A DNA stretch of 6,188 nucleotides from an uncultured cyanobacterium (GTDB lineage Bacteria; Cyanobacteriota; Cyanobacteriia; Phormidesmidales; Phormidesmidaceae). The notes below the pieces were generated by a model. It saw nothing but the letters and a program-made list of their open reading frames with translations, made no database searches and was not told the DNA's origin. Made by a program: the position numbers and the translations under genes. The stretch lies in contig CALHGI010000673.1 in the NCBI GenBank assembly GCA_938029995.1, forward strand, positions 1 through 6,188, written 5' to 3'. Below are positions 5,501 to 6,188 of the stretch, piece by piece; within the stretch, counting starts at the first letter, position 1, and each line of letters opens with the position of its first letter.

Positions 5501-6188
5501 ATTCTCTCGGCTAACCGCAGTTTTGCCGAACGGGCCCTGGGGTTGCGCCGGACTTCTTCTTCGCCGGCGATAATGGGCTTTTTGGTTAGGACCTTGAGCT
5601 GCTCATGGTTGCGCATGCCATGTTTGACTCGCCGGTCCTCTAGGCTGTGGAAGCTAATAATGGCTAGCTTTCCCGTGGGCGCTAGCCAGCTAGGGCCCAC
5701 TTCAATGAGCTGTTCGAGCACATCCAACTCTCGATTGACCGCAATTCGCAATGCTTGAAACACCCTAGTGGCCGGATGAATGCGCCCATGGCGATACTTG
5801 CCGGGAACGCTGGATGCGATCGCATCCGCCAAGGCCGTTGTGGTCTGGAAGGGACGACGCTCCACAATACGCCGGGCAATGCGGCGAGAAAGCCTCTCCT
5901 CACCATAGTTATAAAAAATATCCGCCAGCTCCCGCTCTGCCCCATGGTTAACCAAATCAGCCGCTGTCAATTCCTGGGTAGGATCCATGCGCATATCCAA
6001 TGCCCCCTGGTGGCGAAAGCTAAACCCCCGCTCAGGGCGGTCCAACTGGGGTGAACTCACCCCCAAATCTGCCAGTACCCCGTCAAAACGTTGGTCCAGT
6101 GGTGAAAACTCCGCAAAATTGCCCTGCCAAAACGTTACCCTATCCCCAAATTCCCCTAAGTTTTGCCGGGCCGCATCCAGGGCATTAG
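5497..6188 (-). CDS. rsmH: 16S rRNA (cytosine1402-N4)-methyltransferase RsmH, 5' partial
   Basis: The frame is open to the right edge (229 residues seen); the N-terminus with SAM motif I, roughly 70-80 residues judging by the usual length near 300, is outside. A TTG at 6066 is internal, because the upstream residues [16 protein letters not shown] run straight through it and match the family. Other signature blocks in order are [67 protein letters not shown] and the C-terminal [14 protein letters not shown]. The enzyme adds the N4 methyl of m4Cm1402 in the ribosomal P site, using SAM. The gene is not followed by ftsL or a penicillin-binding protein as in many bacteria; instead its stop (TAG, 5499-5497) overlaps that of the convergent secreted-protein gene, so it ends its transcription unit here. 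The gene looks intact where visible. Confidence 0.97.
   Translation of the reverse strand, partial: NALDAARQNLGEFGDRVTFWQGNFAEFSPLDQRFDGVLADLGVSSPQLDRPERGFSFRHQGALDMRMDPTQELTAADLVNHGAERELADIFYNYGEERLSRRIARRIVERRPFQTTTALADAIASSVPGKYRHGRIHPATRVFQALRIAVNRELDVLEQLIEVGPSWLAPTGKLAIISFHSLEDRRVKHGMRNHEQLKVLTKKPIIAGEEEVRRNPRARSAKLRLAERI
5812..5827. repeat. HIP1 octamer within a 16-bp perfect palindrome
   Basis: GGATGCGATCGCATCC is a perfect 16-bp palindrome with GCGATCGC (5816-5823) at its centre, inside rsmH. It extends the HIP1 core by four symmetrical bases on each side. Confidence 0.9.

Noticed and set aside
5543..6054. Plus-strand open frames opposite rsmH
   Set aside because: They are shadows of a strongly conserved minus-strand gene and show no domain of their own.

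Overview
The window looks like a piece of a cyanobacterial chromosome of middling GC content. Three perfect HIP1 octamers (GCGATCGC, at 4908, 5196 and 5816) point there. So does an orphan receiver-GAF-PP2C phosphatase paired with an RsbW-like kinase, a style of gene common in cyanobacteria. I cannot name a genus.

Layout: (i) 1-1953 (+) encodes a type IIG / Eco57I-like adenine-specific DNA methyltransferase homologue whose 5' end runs off the window. Its SAM-binding motif I is intact, but the catalytic NPPY/NPPW motif is replaced by TRPPQ, the GxYYTP-like motif X is replaced by a glycine run coded by a G8 tract, and no target-recognition region follows the methylase core. It reads as a pseudo-methylase or a degenerating one. 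(ii) 2038-4155 (-) is a two-gene operon: an upstream response-regulator PP2C phosphatase (REC-GAF-SpoIIE) and, 3 nt later, a small HATPase_c_2 anti-sigma/serine kinase. Together they make the phosphatase and kinase halves of a partner-switching module; no STAS-domain antagonist is present. (iii) 4156-4624 is about 470 bp without a convincing gene. It is rich in inverted and direct repeats, contains the divergent upstream regions of the two flanking genes, and may contain a structured RNA. (iv) 4625-5500 (+) encodes a secreted protein with a signal peptide, a helical N-terminal part and a PPC-like C-terminal beta domain. (v) 5497-6188 (-) is the C-terminal three quarters of RsmH (MraW), the 16S rRNA m4C1402 methyltransferase; its start lies outside the window.

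Genes (i) and (ii) converge, with 84 bp between stops. Genes (iv) and (v) also converge and share a CTAG palindrome that supplies both stop codons. The operon in (ii) and the secreted-protein gene diverge from the repeat-rich spacer. Only the phosphatase/kinase pair has an evident shared job: signal-dependent control of an unlinked anti-sigma antagonist. The most unusual points are the double motif loss and G8 tract in the methylase homologue, and the structured spacer with two alternative 5' strands for one stem.
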